From: Gracilimonas tropica DSM 19535
GTDB taxonomy: Bacteria; Bacteroidota; Rhodothermia; Balneolales; Balneolaceae
Reading direction: 5' to 3'
Length of the DNA: 64,000 nt
Assembly (NCBI RefSeq): GCF_000375425.1
Contig: NZ_AQXG01000005.1
Location: forward strand, 124,001 to 188,000
The position numbers were made by a program, and so were the translations under genes. Below are positions 53,765 to 62,812 of this stretch, piece by piece (the first letter of the stretch is position 1; every line of letters begins with the position of its first letter). The notes below the pieces were generated by a model. That model was not told where the DNA came from. It saw only the letters and a program-made list of their open reading frames with translations, and made no database searches.

Positions 53765-55117
53765 ATGAAATCAATTCAATTCCCTCTGATAAGAGTGTGT
53801 TTGGTGGTACTGGTATCCGGACTGATATTAAGTGCCTGTAAAAATAATTCTGTTTCAAATACAGAAGAAGAAATAGAAATGGCTGTGGCCTCGATGGACA
53901 TGCCGGCTTTATCAAACCAAAGTACAGAAAACTTATTTATAAGCGATGGGTCCGTAAAAACCTGGGATCCTTTATATCCGGATCAATCGGATAATGCTTA
54001 CTACGATTGGCCAGCCAATATTTGTGTGGAAACTCCCCGTTTCGGCTTGGATGCCGGTTGGGTAAACGAAAAAAATGCTTCCGTCATATCTCAGGTGGCT
54101 ACTTTTGAAAAGTTTCCCGGATATGGATTTGAAGCTGAGTGGGTCAATGCTTGGCCAAGTCTGTCATCCAGTGGATCTGGTGGGCCAAGTTTCGGGGGAT
54201 GGAATAATGTTTCGTGGACCAAATATTCAACTACTATTAATGGAGACGCCGGAGACTATGTTGTACAGTTTGTTGCGGACAACTGCTCTTGGATATATTT
54301 AGATGGCAATCAAATTGGATTTCAGGATGCCAATTTCACTAATAGTGGAAATAACGGGAAATATCCACTTACCCTGGATGGAACCGACCAAGAGCTTTCT
54401 TTCATTATTTTTGATGGAGGCGGGGAAGCAGGTGGTAAGTTCCGATTAGAGACCTTGAGTTCATATACTGATAACGGCGGCTCCGAAGACGACTTCGGAA
54501 TTCCTTCTAATTCAGCTCCTGTAGCTGATGCCGGAACAGATCAGACGCTGGAAGCGACCGGTCCCACTACCTTTGTGACGTTGACTGGTTCCGGAACTGA
54601 CGCTGATGGGGACAATCTGACCTATAGCTGGTCTGATGGATCTTTAGGATCTTCAACAACTGTAAGCTTGGGGGTCGGGGTACATTCTTTTACGCTAACT
54701 GTCGCCGATACAGACGGTGCAACCGATACCGATGAAGTGATCGTAGAAATCACCGATAATACAGCTCCTCTGCTTTCTTACAGCCAGGAAACCCACAATA
54801 TTTGGCCTCCCAACCACAAGATGGTGCTGGTTGTTACAGGAATCTCTGCAACAGACCTTGTGATCGGTTCAACGGAAGTAGACATAACCGTAAGCAGCAG
54901 CGAATCTTCTAACGGAAAAGGGGACGGTAATACTTCCACTGATTACCGAATTGAGCCGATGCCAGATGGGACCTATGATGTATATGTACGAGCAGAACGA
55001 AGTGGAAAAGGTAATGGAAGAACTTACACCATAGTTATGGCATCAACGGATGGGAATAACAGCACTTCACAAAGTTTGCAAGTAGAGGTTTTGAAGAGTC
55101 AGGGCAGAGCCAGGTAA
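53765..55117 (+). CDS. Lipoprotein with PKD-like domain
   Basis: 450 residues, lipobox LILSAC (Cys25). A long beta-rich N-terminal domain (about 50-235, YDWPANICVETPRFGLDAGW, SSWIYLDGNQIGFQ-like NCSWIYLDGNQIGFQD) resembles PA14-type or carbohydrate-binding sandwiches. A PKD-like domain (about 247-335) with APVADAGTDQTLEATGPTTF and VADTDGATDTDEVIVEI, then a C-terminal Ig-like module (HNIWPPNHKMVLV, YDVYVRAERSG). Surface or periplasmic lipoprotein. It follows the LuxR regulator by 181 bases and may be regulated by it. Confidence 0.85.
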   Translation: MKSIQFPLIRVCLVVLVSGLILSACKNNSVSNTEEEIEMAVASMDMPALSNQSTENLFISDGSVKTWDPLYPDQSDNAYYDWPANICVETPRFGLDAGWVNEKNASVISQVATFEKFPGYGFEAEWVNAWPSLSSSGSGGPSFGGWNNVSWTKYSTTINGDAGDYVVQFVADNCSWIYLDGNQIGFQDANFTNSGNNGKYPLTLDGTDQELSFIIFDGGGEAGGKFRLETLSSYTDNGGSEDDFGIPSNSAPVADAGTDQTLEATGPTTFVTLTGSGTDADGDNLTYSWSDGSLGSSTTVSLGVGVHSFTLTVADTDGATDTDEVIVEITDNTAPLLSYSQETHNIWPPNHKMVLVVTGISATDLVIGSTEVDITVSSSESSNGKGDGNTSTDYRIEPMPDGTYDVYVRAERSGKGNGRTYTIVMASTDGNNSTSQSLQVEVLKSQGRAR

Positions 55118-55145
55118 TCTTTTGATCCTGGTTACAGTGATACCT

Positions 55146-55175
55146 AAAGAGAAGCCTGATCGCGGGCTTCTCTTT
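55146..55175 (+). terminator. Hairpin terminator after the PKD lipoprotein gene
   Basis: 11-bp stem AAAGAGAAGCC / GGCTTCTCTTT with an 8-nt loop. The T run is short and partly inside the stem. Confidence 0.7.
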
Positions 55176-55299
55176 AATCCATAAAGAAAGTTTTTTCTCT
55201 GCCCGGTGGTTATCTGTTAGCATCAAATTTTGTTTTCATAACCCATATTTCCACTGTCGGGGTACAACCTTTCTCTTATATCTATCTAAAAAATTATCA

Positions 55300-55659
55300 A
55301 TGAAAATAATGATTGTAGAAGATCATGCAGATATGCGGCGCATGCTGAATAATATAGTAACAAGTGCTTTTAATGAACCGATGGAGATCATCGAATGCAG
55401 GGATGGGGGTGAATCTGTAAGAGCTTATGCGGCTCATCATCCCGACTGTGTGTTGATGGATCTACAGCTAAAAAATATGAATGGGTTTCGGGCGATCGAA
55501 AAGATCTATGAACATGATGCAGAAGCCAAGGTGATCATTGTAACCAGTTTTGACACTCCGCTGTTCAGGGAGCGGGCCAAGGCATTACACACCAAAGGCT
55601 TCGTCTGCAAAGACCGGCTTTCCGATTTACAACAACTACTACACAACATCTCAATTTAA
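55300..55659 (+). CDS. Stand-alone response-regulator receiver protein
   Basis: 119 residues, a receiver domain with nothing else: IMIVEDHADMRRML, Asp54 in CVLMDLQLKNMNGF, the switch Ser/Thr in IIVTSFDTPLFRERA and Lys in GFVCKDRLSDL. It resembles the NarL receiver without its output helix-turn-helix, so it may act by protein binding. Its stop overlaps the start of the 5.5-kb surface gene by one base (TAATG), so the two are translationally coupled. A partner kinase is not adjacent; the propeller kinase is the nearest candidate. Confidence 0.9.
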   Translation: MKIMIVEDHADMRRMLNNIVTSAFNEPMEIIECRDGGESVRAYAAHHPDCVLMDLQLKNMNGFRAIEKIYEHDAEAKVIIVTSFDTPLFRERAKALHTKGFVCKDRLSDLQQLLHNISI

Positions 55660-58600
55660 TGGCAATTACTATGAAACAACTGTTACTAATAACTACGTTT
55701 TTGGCTTTAATGGCTGGGGCGGCTATTGCGCAGACACCGACCATATCGTCTTTATCGCCTGCTGCAAATTCGGTGAATGCAGCCACGGATACAGATATTC
55801 AAATAACTTTTAGTACTGAAATGGCTACAGGATCTTTTTTGGATAGCACATACGTTATAGTACGAGGATCTCTCTCGGGAAGGCATGCAGCGACGTCAGC
55901 CTCTTTTGATGGTTTAAAGCGAACAATAACCTTTGACCCTGAAAAGGACTTTATAGCAGGTGAGAAAGTAACCGTGCGGCTTTATGAAGGTTTGGCCAAT
56001 GATGACTATACAGCAACTTTAGGAGATTCCTACGAATATTCATTTACCGTAGCTGTTTCGGATTCGGGCGTTGGATACTTCTCTGGCGACAGCTATTACT
56101 TAAGTTCGGGATACTCATTCCCTACAAAGGGTTATCCTGCTGACTTTGATCAGGATGGTGACGTTGATATCATATTGTGGAAAGGTGGATCTGAAGGGTT
56201 TAAGTTGCGAAGACAAAACAACCCCGGTGATTATGTTGATATAGGTTCCTATTCAATTGGAGGAGTAAGCTTTAATGGTCTAAGTTTTGCAGATGTAGAC
56301 AACGATACAGATATAGATCTTTTTGTGACTACGGACAATCAGGGCAGCACATATGCCTACACTTATAAAAATAATGGTGCAGGTGCGTTATCACTTGGTT
56401 CATCCATTAATGTAAGCAACTTTAGCCCAAGCGGTAGTAATCAACCAATCTCCGCAGATGTAGATAACAATGGGTTGATTGACTTTATTCCTGTAAATGA
56501 GGAACAATATTCTGGGGTATGGCCATTTTATCAGCAACCTTTAGATACGTTTACTGAAGCCAACGATGCATTCTCCAGTGTTCGGGCAAGGTTTGTGGCA
56601 ACAGGAGATCTGAACGGAGATGGCCAAGTTGACTTTGTTATGGGCTCTCAGGTTCATGACTCTGTTGGGGTTTTATTATCCTCTTCTCAATATGCGTATG
56701 ACACCAAAAACTATTATACCATGGGGAGCTCTCTCCGTGGAGTAGTTACGGGAGATGTTGACGGAGATGGAGATTTGGATATAGTTGTAGGAAGTGGTAG
56801 CAATATCAAAGTGCTTTTCAATGACGGTTCAGGATCTTTCAGTGGTGTTACTACCACAAGTGGATCAATCACAGCTAAAACATTTAATATAGGTGATATG
56901 GATGGAGATGGTGATTTAGATCTTATATTCTTAACCAGCTATAACTCGGGCATCATTGCATTTAATGATGGCACGGGAGATTTCAGCATTCAGTCATCCT
57001 TTACAAATCCTGGGGGTACAAGTTCATTTGGGTTAGAAGTATTTGACGCTGATGGAGACGGTGATTTGGATATAGGTGGAATGAATCAACAAACGGGGTC
57101 ATTCCGGATTCTTAGAAATGGAGACATATCTACACCAACTACGGCTGTTTCATCTATGTATCAGAATTCAAATGATGGAGTTTCTGCTTCAATTGGGTGG
57201 TCAGGGGGTAATGGAACCAGTACTCTGATTTTAGTAAAAGAAGGAAGTGCAGTAGATGCTACTCCAGTTGATGACACTAACTACTCAGTGAATGATACAT
57301 TGGGGAATGGTTCAGAAATTGGAACTGGAAATTTCGTGGTGTATGCGGGTAGCGGGAGCTCTGTTTCTATAAAAGGACTTCAACCCAACAAAACATATTA
57401 TGCCAAAGCTTATGAATATAATGGAGCGGGAGCCACAGTTAGATATAAGACAGATATTGCTCCAACAACCAGTTTTACTACAAGGTCTGCTCCTACTTCA
57501 GCTCCTTCTGGCGTAGAAATCAGTGCGTTGAGTACTTCTTTTTCAGTTTCCTGGAGTAATGGGAATGGACAAGGCAGAATTGTACTGGTCAAAGAAGGAA
57601 GCGCAGTAGATGCTGTTCCTACAGATAGTACTTCGTATACAGTAGATGCAGTATTTGGAAGTGGAGACCAGCTTGGTACGGGCAATTATGTTGTATATGA
57701 AGGAACGGAAAGCTCAGTAACGGTAACCGGTCTTACTGCAGAAACTGCTTATCACGTTGCTGTTTTTGAGTATGATGGAACTCCTGGGGCGCAGCGTTTT
57801 TATACCGATGAAAGCGGGATTCGCAATATAACCACCAAACCAACCCCAACCATCTGGAGCAAAAATGATAGTACGTTATCATTCACGAAAGCTAACTCTG
57901 CAGATTGGACTCAGGCGGTTAATCAGGATAGAGTTACTGACAATTTGTGGTTAACCAGAGCAGATAAAGCAGGGTTATTTAATATTGCAGATGAAATTGA
58001 ATACAACAGTGGCGTTTCCCCATCCGGGACACAATGGGCATTCGGAACTACAGATAGTATTGCTTCTCTGACATTTAGTGATTGGGAAACTACCATTGAT
58101 GCTAGTCCACCGGATATGGTCGGTGAAGATATGGTAGTATACATTGAAGCAGATAACCTTTATTTCGATATAACATTTACAGATTGGGGGCAAGATTACG
58201 ATTCAAATGGAGCCCGAGGTTATTCTTATACCCGTGCTAAAGGCCCTGAACCCGCCGGGATCTCGCAGTCTTTCCAGGATTCAGCAGGTACAGCTTATCG
58301 TTTTGATGGTGGAAATACTTATGAGTATTATTTTGAAGTAAATACATCAGACCCAATTTTTGGGAATAGTTTTACCACTGAAATGTGGGTAAAACCTGAT
58401 ACAACTAATCTGGAGCAACTTTTCTTAACATTATACGGCCCTAAGATTGCGATGGGTATAAATAGCTCAAATCAATTTTTCGCTTATCATACTCAGGAAA
58501 ATATCAGTGGCCCAACGATTACAGTTACCGGAACTACATCTATTACAAAAGATCAGTGGTATCATGTAGCGTTAACAGGGACAACAGGTGGAAACCTTAC

Positions 58601-61145
58601 CTTATATGTAAATGGGGTATCCGAATCTTCCGCATCAATTACAGACGTATTTGTAGATGAGTATTACTGGTATATTGGTTCCGATTATGACGAAAGTTAT
58701 TATTTCTATGGTGATGTAGATGAACTCCGAATTTGGAAATCTGAACGAACAGCATCAGAAATCAGGTCCTTCATGCACCGACCTTATGAAGGTTCTACCG
58801 GACGACTTGCTGCTTACTGGCAATTCAATGAAGGTACCGGCGGTAGTGCATTTGATGCTATTAATAACTTCGAAGCAGAATCTTACAATGCCTATGAAGA
58901 ATCCTGGGTAGCATCTGATGCTCCTCTTGGAAATGGTACTGCAACCGAAACCAATGCCTTCCAAACCGGTACCACAACCATTGGTAACGCATCACTTTCC
59001 ATGGCCGACGGCTTCGATAATCCCGTAGATGTTCAGGTAACAGAAGTAAGCGGTGATCCCAACCTATTCCCAACAGGATTTACATCTGGCGTAGGAGGCA
59101 AATACTTTATCATCAACTTATTTGGTGATCCGGGTACCTTTAGTGCAAATCTTACGCTGAATTATGGTTCCGGCACATTGACCTCCTCAAATCCTGCTGA
59201 GTATAAGCTCTTTAAGAGAAGTTCAACATCAACCGGTGAATGGACGGAAATTGCAAGTGCTGCTACTTCAGTAGATGTGGGTACCGGCGCTGTAACCTGG
59301 ACGGGAATCACCTCCTTTAGCCAATTTATGGCCGTAATTGACGAGGTCGAATTCGATATCCAAATTGCCGATGGCGCAGACGTAGTTTCTTACAACGACA
59401 GTACGTACGAATTTGCCTCCACGTTCTTTGACCTGACGGGCGATTTTGCAGACTCTGCGTTAACCATCAATTCAAAATCTACTTTAAGCGGTGACCTGTT
59501 CCTCGATCAAAACGAAAATGGAACCTATGACGATGGCACCGACAATATGTTGACTGCCGGTTCAGAATTTAGCTACACTCCAAGTGGCAGCACTAAATTG
59601 CGATACAATTCAGCTGCGGCCGGATTTGAAACCGCTGTAATCAAACTACAGCTTGGAGAAGCAGCCGATTCCGTATCACTCGATTTCTTTACCGTGGAAG
59701 GCGATCCGGAAATTGCTGGAAATAGCGGGGAGAATGGTTGGTATCTGCTCTCTAACCCGTTTACTACAACGGTCGGCAATCTTCTTAGCAATATTTGGAC
59801 ACAGGGAGCCATCAACTCAGACGCTCCTTCCGGAGATGTCACTTTATATAGATTTGTTCAGGACAGTGCGCAATATTTGTCGATAACTACAGATCTGGAT
59901 ACCACCAAATTAGCTGCCGGAGAAGGCTTGTTAGCCTACATCTTCGAAGATGATGACATTCTCGATGGCGAGGATGACGTGGATGGTGGCTGGCCTAAAA
60001 CGCTTACCAATTATGGAAATCCATTTGGAACGGATGTAAGTATCCCGGTTAAAAATGTGGACCATGACGGCGTATCGGGAACCACCGGCAGCGAAGGTTT
60101 TGTGTTGCTGGGGAACCCATACGGCTGGCCATTATCTGCTGATTCCGTGATTTCCAAACTCAAGAAAGTCGATGAGTTGGCAAACAGCTATGTTTATCGC
60201 TGGAACCCAACTGCGAAAGTATATCAGCTGTTATCGTCGGGTTCTATAGAGCCATATGAGTCGGTATTTGTTCGGCTCGTAAACTCAGGTACCTCGGGAT
60301 CACTAAGTTTTAACTATGATGATGCCGTACTTTCTCCATCAAAAATTACTACACCTAAATTATTTGAGCTGGAACTAAGTCATGACAAAGAGGGGCTGGC
60401 TTCCATTTCAAATCTGAGATTTGGTAAAGGCGGTCAGGTAACAATTGACCCATACGATGGATACTACCTGGGCTCTTATGCAACTAAATATGCAAATCTA
60501 TACACATTAGTTGGTGATCAACCGCTGACGATCAACAACCTGCCCATCGATGAATCCTTTGAGAAGGAATTTCCAATATACCTGGATGCTACTGTATCTG
60601 GGATCTTTAAACTGAGCTGGGCTAAAGACCTCATTCCGGACGGAATGGATGCAAGTCTGGTACATGTGGAAACAGGTAAGGCATTTGACCTGAATGCAGG
60701 AGGCTCATTTGAGTTCAATGTGGGCAAGAGCAAGTTTTCATCAGGCGCCAGTACAATGGACCCGATTGCCTCAACCAAAGTGATCAAAAAAGCTAAGCAG
60801 AACAACCTCCAACCAATATTTATGTTGGTGATGAACTCAAGGCTTGGAACTTCTAACGAACTGGACCTGGGCATCCCAACAGAAGTAGAACTTTACCAAA
60901 ACTATCCGAATCCATTCAACCCGGCATCTGTAATACGATTTGGAGTGCCTAATGCAAGTAAAGTTAAACTTGAGGTATTTGATGTTCTGGGCCGTAAAGT
61001 TATGACATTACTCAACAATGAGACAAAATCTCCCGGCCGATACAATGTTCAGTTCGATGCCAGAAGCCTTTCTTCAGGTATGTATATCTATCGCTTGGTT
61101 GTAGGCGATAAAGTGATGACCAAGAAGATGACCCTTATTAAATAA
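55659..61145 (+). CDS. Giant T9SS-exported surface protein with seven FG-GAP/VCBS repeats, FN3-like and LamG domains
   Basis: 1828 residues; the signal peptide begins either at 55659 or at the second ATG 55671 (MKQLLLITTFLALMAGAAIAQ). A Big_5-like domain (about 24-130) is followed by seven Asp-rich calcium loops (DQDGDVDI near 160, DNDTDIDL 211, DNNGLIDF 266, NGDGQVDF 317, DGDGDLDI 365, DGDGDLDL 412, DGDGDLDI 463), as in a seven-blade integrin-like propeller. Two related FN3-like repeats (about 500-700, both with LVKEGSAVDA), a LamG-like domain (about 880-1043), a further beta-sandwich, and a T9SS type A tail with YQNYPNPFNPASVIRFGVPN and MYIYRLVVGDKVMTKKM. Secreted and probably anchored on the surface for adhesion or polysaccharide binding. 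Confidence 0.93.
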   Translation: MAITMKQLLLITTFLALMAGAAIAQTPTISSLSPAANSVNAATDTDIQITFSTEMATGSFLDSTYVIVRGSLSGRHAATSASFDGLKRTITFDPEKDFIAGEKVTVRLYEGLANDDYTATLGDSYEYSFTVAVSDSGVGYFSGDSYYLSSGYSFPTKGYPADFDQDGDVDIILWKGGSEGFKLRRQNNPGDYVDIGSYSIGGVSFNGLSFADVDNDTDIDLFVTTDNQGSTYAYTYKNNGAGALSLGSSINVSNFSPSGSNQPISADVDNNGLIDFIPVNEEQYSGVWPFYQQPLDTFTEANDAFSSVRARFVATGDLNGDGQVDFVMGSQVHDSVGVLLSSSQYAYDTKNYYTMGSSLRGVVTGDVDGDGDLDIVVGSGSNIKVLFNDGSGSFSGVTTTSGSITAKTFNIGDMDGDGDLDLIFLTSYNSGIIAFNDGTGDFSIQSSFTNPGGTSSFGLEVFDADGDGDLDIGGMNQQTGSFRILRNGDISTPTTAVSSMYQNSNDGVSASIGWSGGNGTSTLILVKEGSAVDATPVDDTNYSVNDTLGNGSEIGTGNFVVYAGSGSSVSIKGLQPNKTYYAKAYEYNGAGATVRYKTDIAPTTSFTTRSAPTSAPSGVEISALSTSFSVSWSNGNGQGRIVLVKEGSAVDAVPTDSTSYTVDAVFGSGDQLGTGNYVVYEGTESSVTVTGLTAETAYHVAVFEYDGTPGAQRFYTDESGIRNITTKPTPTIWSKNDSTLSFTKANSADWTQAVNQDRVTDNLWLTRADKAGLFNIADEIEYNSGVSPSGTQWAFGTTDSIASLTFSDWETTIDASPPDMVGEDMVVYIEADNLYFDITFTDWGQDYDSNGARGYSYTRAKGPEPAGISQSFQDSAGTAYRFDGGNTYEYYFEVNTSDPIFGNSFTTEMWVKPDTTNLEQLFLTLYGPKIAMGINSSNQFFAYHTQENISGPTITVTGTTSITKDQWYHVALTGTTGGNLTLYVNGVSESSASITDVFVDEYYWYIGSDYDESYYFYGDVDELRIWKSERTASEIRSFMHRPYEGSTGRLAAYWQFNEGTGGSAFDAINNFEAESYNAYEESWVASDAPLGNGTATETNAFQTGTTTIGNASLSMADGFDNPVDVQVTEVSGDPNLFPTGFTSGVGGKYFIINLFGDPGTFSANLTLNYGSGTLTSSNPAEYKLFKRSSTSTGEWTEIASAATSVDVGTGAVTWTGITSFSQFMAVIDEVEFDIQIADGADVVSYNDSTYEFASTFFDLTGDFADSALTINSKSTLSGDLFLDQNENGTYDDGTDNMLTAGSEFSYTPSGSTKLRYNSAAAGFETAVIKLQLGEAADSVSLDFFTVEGDPEIAGNSGENGWYLLSNPFTTTVGNLLSNIWTQGAINSDAPSGDVTLYRFVQDSAQYLSITTDLDTTKLAAGEGLLAYIFEDDDILDGEDDVDGGWPKTLTNYGNPFGTDVSIPVKNVDHDGVSGTTGSEGFVLLGNPYGWPLSADSVISKLKKVDELANSYVYRWNPTAKVYQLLSSGSIEPYESVFVRLVNSGTSGSLSFNYDDAVLSPSKITTPKLFELELSHDKEGLASISNLRFGKGGQVTIDPYDGYYLGSYATKYANLYTLVGDQPLTINNLPIDESFEKEFPIYLDATVSGIFKLSWAKDLIPDGMDASLVHVETGKAFDLNAGGSFEFNVGKSKFSSGASTMDPIASTKVIKKAKQNNLQPIFMLVMNSRLGTSNELDLGIPTEVELYQNYPNPFNPASVIRFGVPNASKVKLEVFDVLGRKVMTLLNNETKSPGRYNVQFDARSLSSGMYIYRLVVGDKVMTKKMTLIK

Positions 61146-61169
61146 TTAGATCAATTAAGGAATCTGAAG

Positions 61170-61577
61170 GTGAATACTCAAGATCGAACCTGCCACTTTT
61201 GTAATGCCAAGCAAGACAGCTTAAGGCCTGTTGGCAGGTTCATTGTTGAGTTACAAGGTATTGAAGTGGATGGAATTGAAAGAAACGCTTGCCAAAGTTG
61301 CTTTCAGAAAATTCATCTGAAAACCCAAGAAAAAAATTTAGAAAAAGGAATTGCCATGAAAATAAAAGAAGCGTTAAAAAAATTATTAAGCAGAATTGTA
61401 CCAATGATACTTTTTATGATCGTATTGTCAACATTAACTGAGGCCCAAAGTTTGCCGGGACCTCCGGTATTTCCCAGTACTCCAAGTGAGGCTCCGATAG
61501 ATGGTGGACTTGGTTTGTTGGCTGCCGCAGGCGGTGCTTATGCATGGAAAAAACTGAGAGATAAGAAGGTAGAATGA
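61170..61577 (+). CDS. Zinc-ribbon protein fused in frame to a PID-CTERM-type tail
   Basis: 135 residues from a GTG. Residues 1-47 form the same four-cysteine module as the gene at 33580 (CHFC near 8-11, RPVGRFIVEL, ACQSC near 40-44). From residue 63 a complete exported-protein pattern begins: MKIKEALKKLLSRIVPMILF signal, then SLPGPPVFPSTPSEAPIDGG, a hydrophobic GLGLLAAAGGAYAW and basic KKLRDKK. PID followed by a transmembrane helix and basic end is the PID-CTERM sorting pattern. The in-frame arrangement could be a true fusion or two genes sharing one frame (internal start at 61356). Confidence 0.75.
   Translation: MNTQDRTCHFCNAKQDSLRPVGRFIVELQGIEVDGIERNACQSCFQKIHLKTQEKNLEKGIAMKIKEALKKLLSRIVPMILFMIVLSTLTEAQSLPGPPVFPSTPSEAPIDGGLGLLAAAGGAYAWKKLRDKKVE
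61356..61577 (+). CDS. Probable nested small exported protein with PID-CTERM tail (internal start)
   Basis: 73 residues from the internal ATG at 61356 preceded by an AAAAGGAATTGCC Shine-Dalgarno-like stretch (GGA). It has its own N-terminal signal peptide (ending near LTEAQ), a Pro-rich short mature part and the PID-CTERM tail. The zinc-ribbon start at 61170 reads into the same frame without a stop, so both products may be made. Support is by pattern only. Confidence 0.55.
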   Translation: MKIKEALKKLLSRIVPMILFMIVLSTLTEAQSLPGPPVFPSTPSEAPIDGGLGLLAAAGGAYAWKKLRDKKVE

Positions 61578-61634
61578 TCTTGTCAAAATCTGAAAACCCA
61601 AATATTGTCGATATTTCAACTATTCAATAATTAA

Positions 61635-61673
61635 AAAATGAACCGAAGTTTTTTCATGACTTCGGCTCATTTT
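61635..61673. terminator. Bidirectional terminator between the PID-CTERM gene and the MBL gene
   Basis: 15-bp stem AAAATGAACCGAAGT / ACTTCGGCTCATTTT with one mismatch, loop 9 nt, T-rich end on both strands (six T's on the minus strand). Confidence 0.8.
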
Positions 61674-61709
61674 ATTGGTTATCTAATTTTAGAGCGGTCG
61701 AAGGTTAGG

Positions 61710-62762
61710 TTAATTTCTTAACTCAAATGAATCCCCTTCGGTTATGAGCTTGAAATTTACTCCGCGATTCTCCGGTTTTTGAATGGCTTCGGCGAAATCA
61801 TTTGCAGGATCTTTCATGCCATCATCTGCAAGAGGAAAGGTTCCATAATGCATTCCAAAGCTGATTTCAGCTCCCACATCTTTATGAACCTGGATGGCTT
61901 CTTCAGGATCGACATGTACCGGGCTCATAAACCAACGGGGTTTATAAGCTCCAATCGGGATCAGCCCAACCTTGATGTCGTACCGTCTACCAATCTCTTT
62001 AAAGAAATCCCCATAACCGGTATCTCCGGCAAAATAGACTCCTCCTGCCGGAGTATCGATCACATATCCCGCCCAAAGGGTTTTATCGCGGTCAAAAAGT
62101 CCGCGGGCGGAAAAGTGCTGGGCTTGAACCGCATGAACGGTGATATCGCTATCAATGGGCTTGGATTCCCACCAGTCTAGGGTAAAAGTATTGTTAATCC
62201 CTTCCTGATTTAAAAGAAGATCTACGCCGAGTGGAACTACAAAGCGGGGACTGAATCGGGAATTTATGTTTTTCAGGGTTTCAATATCCAAATGATCATA
62301 GTGGTTATGACTTATCAAAACCAAATTGATGGGCGGCAAGTCCTCAAACCGGATCCCGGGAGGTCTGAATCGCTTAGGGCCGGCAAAGGAAAACGGACTA
62401 ACACGATCACTCCAAACCGGATCTACCAATATATTGACGCCAGCTGTCTGAATTAGAAATGTAGAGTGATTGACGTAAGTAATGACCATGCCTTCAACGA
62501 CAGCATCGGCCGGTTTAGGGGCATAAGTTATTTCAGATTCAGGAATTTCTTTCCATTCACCCTGTTCGCGCTGTAAATACCATTTCATTACATCAAAAAA
62601 GCCTTTTGAAGGCACATCTCCGGGGTTCACAAATGTGGTGCCGTTAAAATGTGTTGATTTTGGACCCTCGTATCCCGGTTTAGAAACGGCCCAGCCAATC
62701 GAAACGATCGTAGCGGCCCCAAGCACTAAAAAAGCTGAGATCCAGATCATAATTACTTTCAT
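61710..62762 (-). CDS. MBL-fold metallo-hydrolase (NAPE-PLD/UlaG-like)
   Basis: 350 residues from the ATG at 62762; a TTG at 62771 adds three residues. One N-terminal hydrophobic helix (about 4-27) is followed by the beta-lactamase fold: TYVNHSTFLIQTAGVNILVDPVWSDRVSP, the zinc motif LISHNHYDHLDIETLK, HAVQAQHFSARG, GVYFAGDTGYGDFF, and VHVDPEEAIQ with FGMHYGTFPLADDGMKDP. This is the N-acylphosphatidylethanolamine phospholipase D-like branch. The substrate may be a phospholipid head group or an ascorbate-like lactone. Inner-membrane anchor, periplasmic catalytic domain likely. Confidence 0.92.
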   Translation of the reverse strand: MKVIMIWISAFLVLGAATIVSIGWAVSKPGYEGPKSTHFNGTTFVNPGDVPSKGFFDVMKWYLQREQGEWKEIPESEITYAPKPADAVVEGMVITYVNHSTFLIQTAGVNILVDPVWSDRVSPFSFAGPKRFRPPGIRFEDLPPINLVLISHNHYDHLDIETLKNINSRFSPRFVVPLGVDLLLNQEGINNTFTLDWWESKPIDSDITVHAVQAQHFSARGLFDRDKTLWAGYVIDTPAGGVYFAGDTGYGDFFKEIGRRYDIKVGLIPIGAYKPRWFMSPVHVDPEEAIQVHKDVGAEISFGMHYGTFPLADDGMKDPANDFAEAIQKPENRGVNFKLITEGDSFELRN

Positions 62763-62812
62763 AAGGTTCAATGTTGAGTATTTACAGCAAAAAAAGAGAC
62801 CAAAGGCTGAAT

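Noticed and set aside
56140-57090. CRISPR-like or tandem DNA repeat in the surface gene
   Set aside because: The repeated GATGGAGATGG words are the codons of FG-GAP calcium loops, spaced irregularly and in frame.
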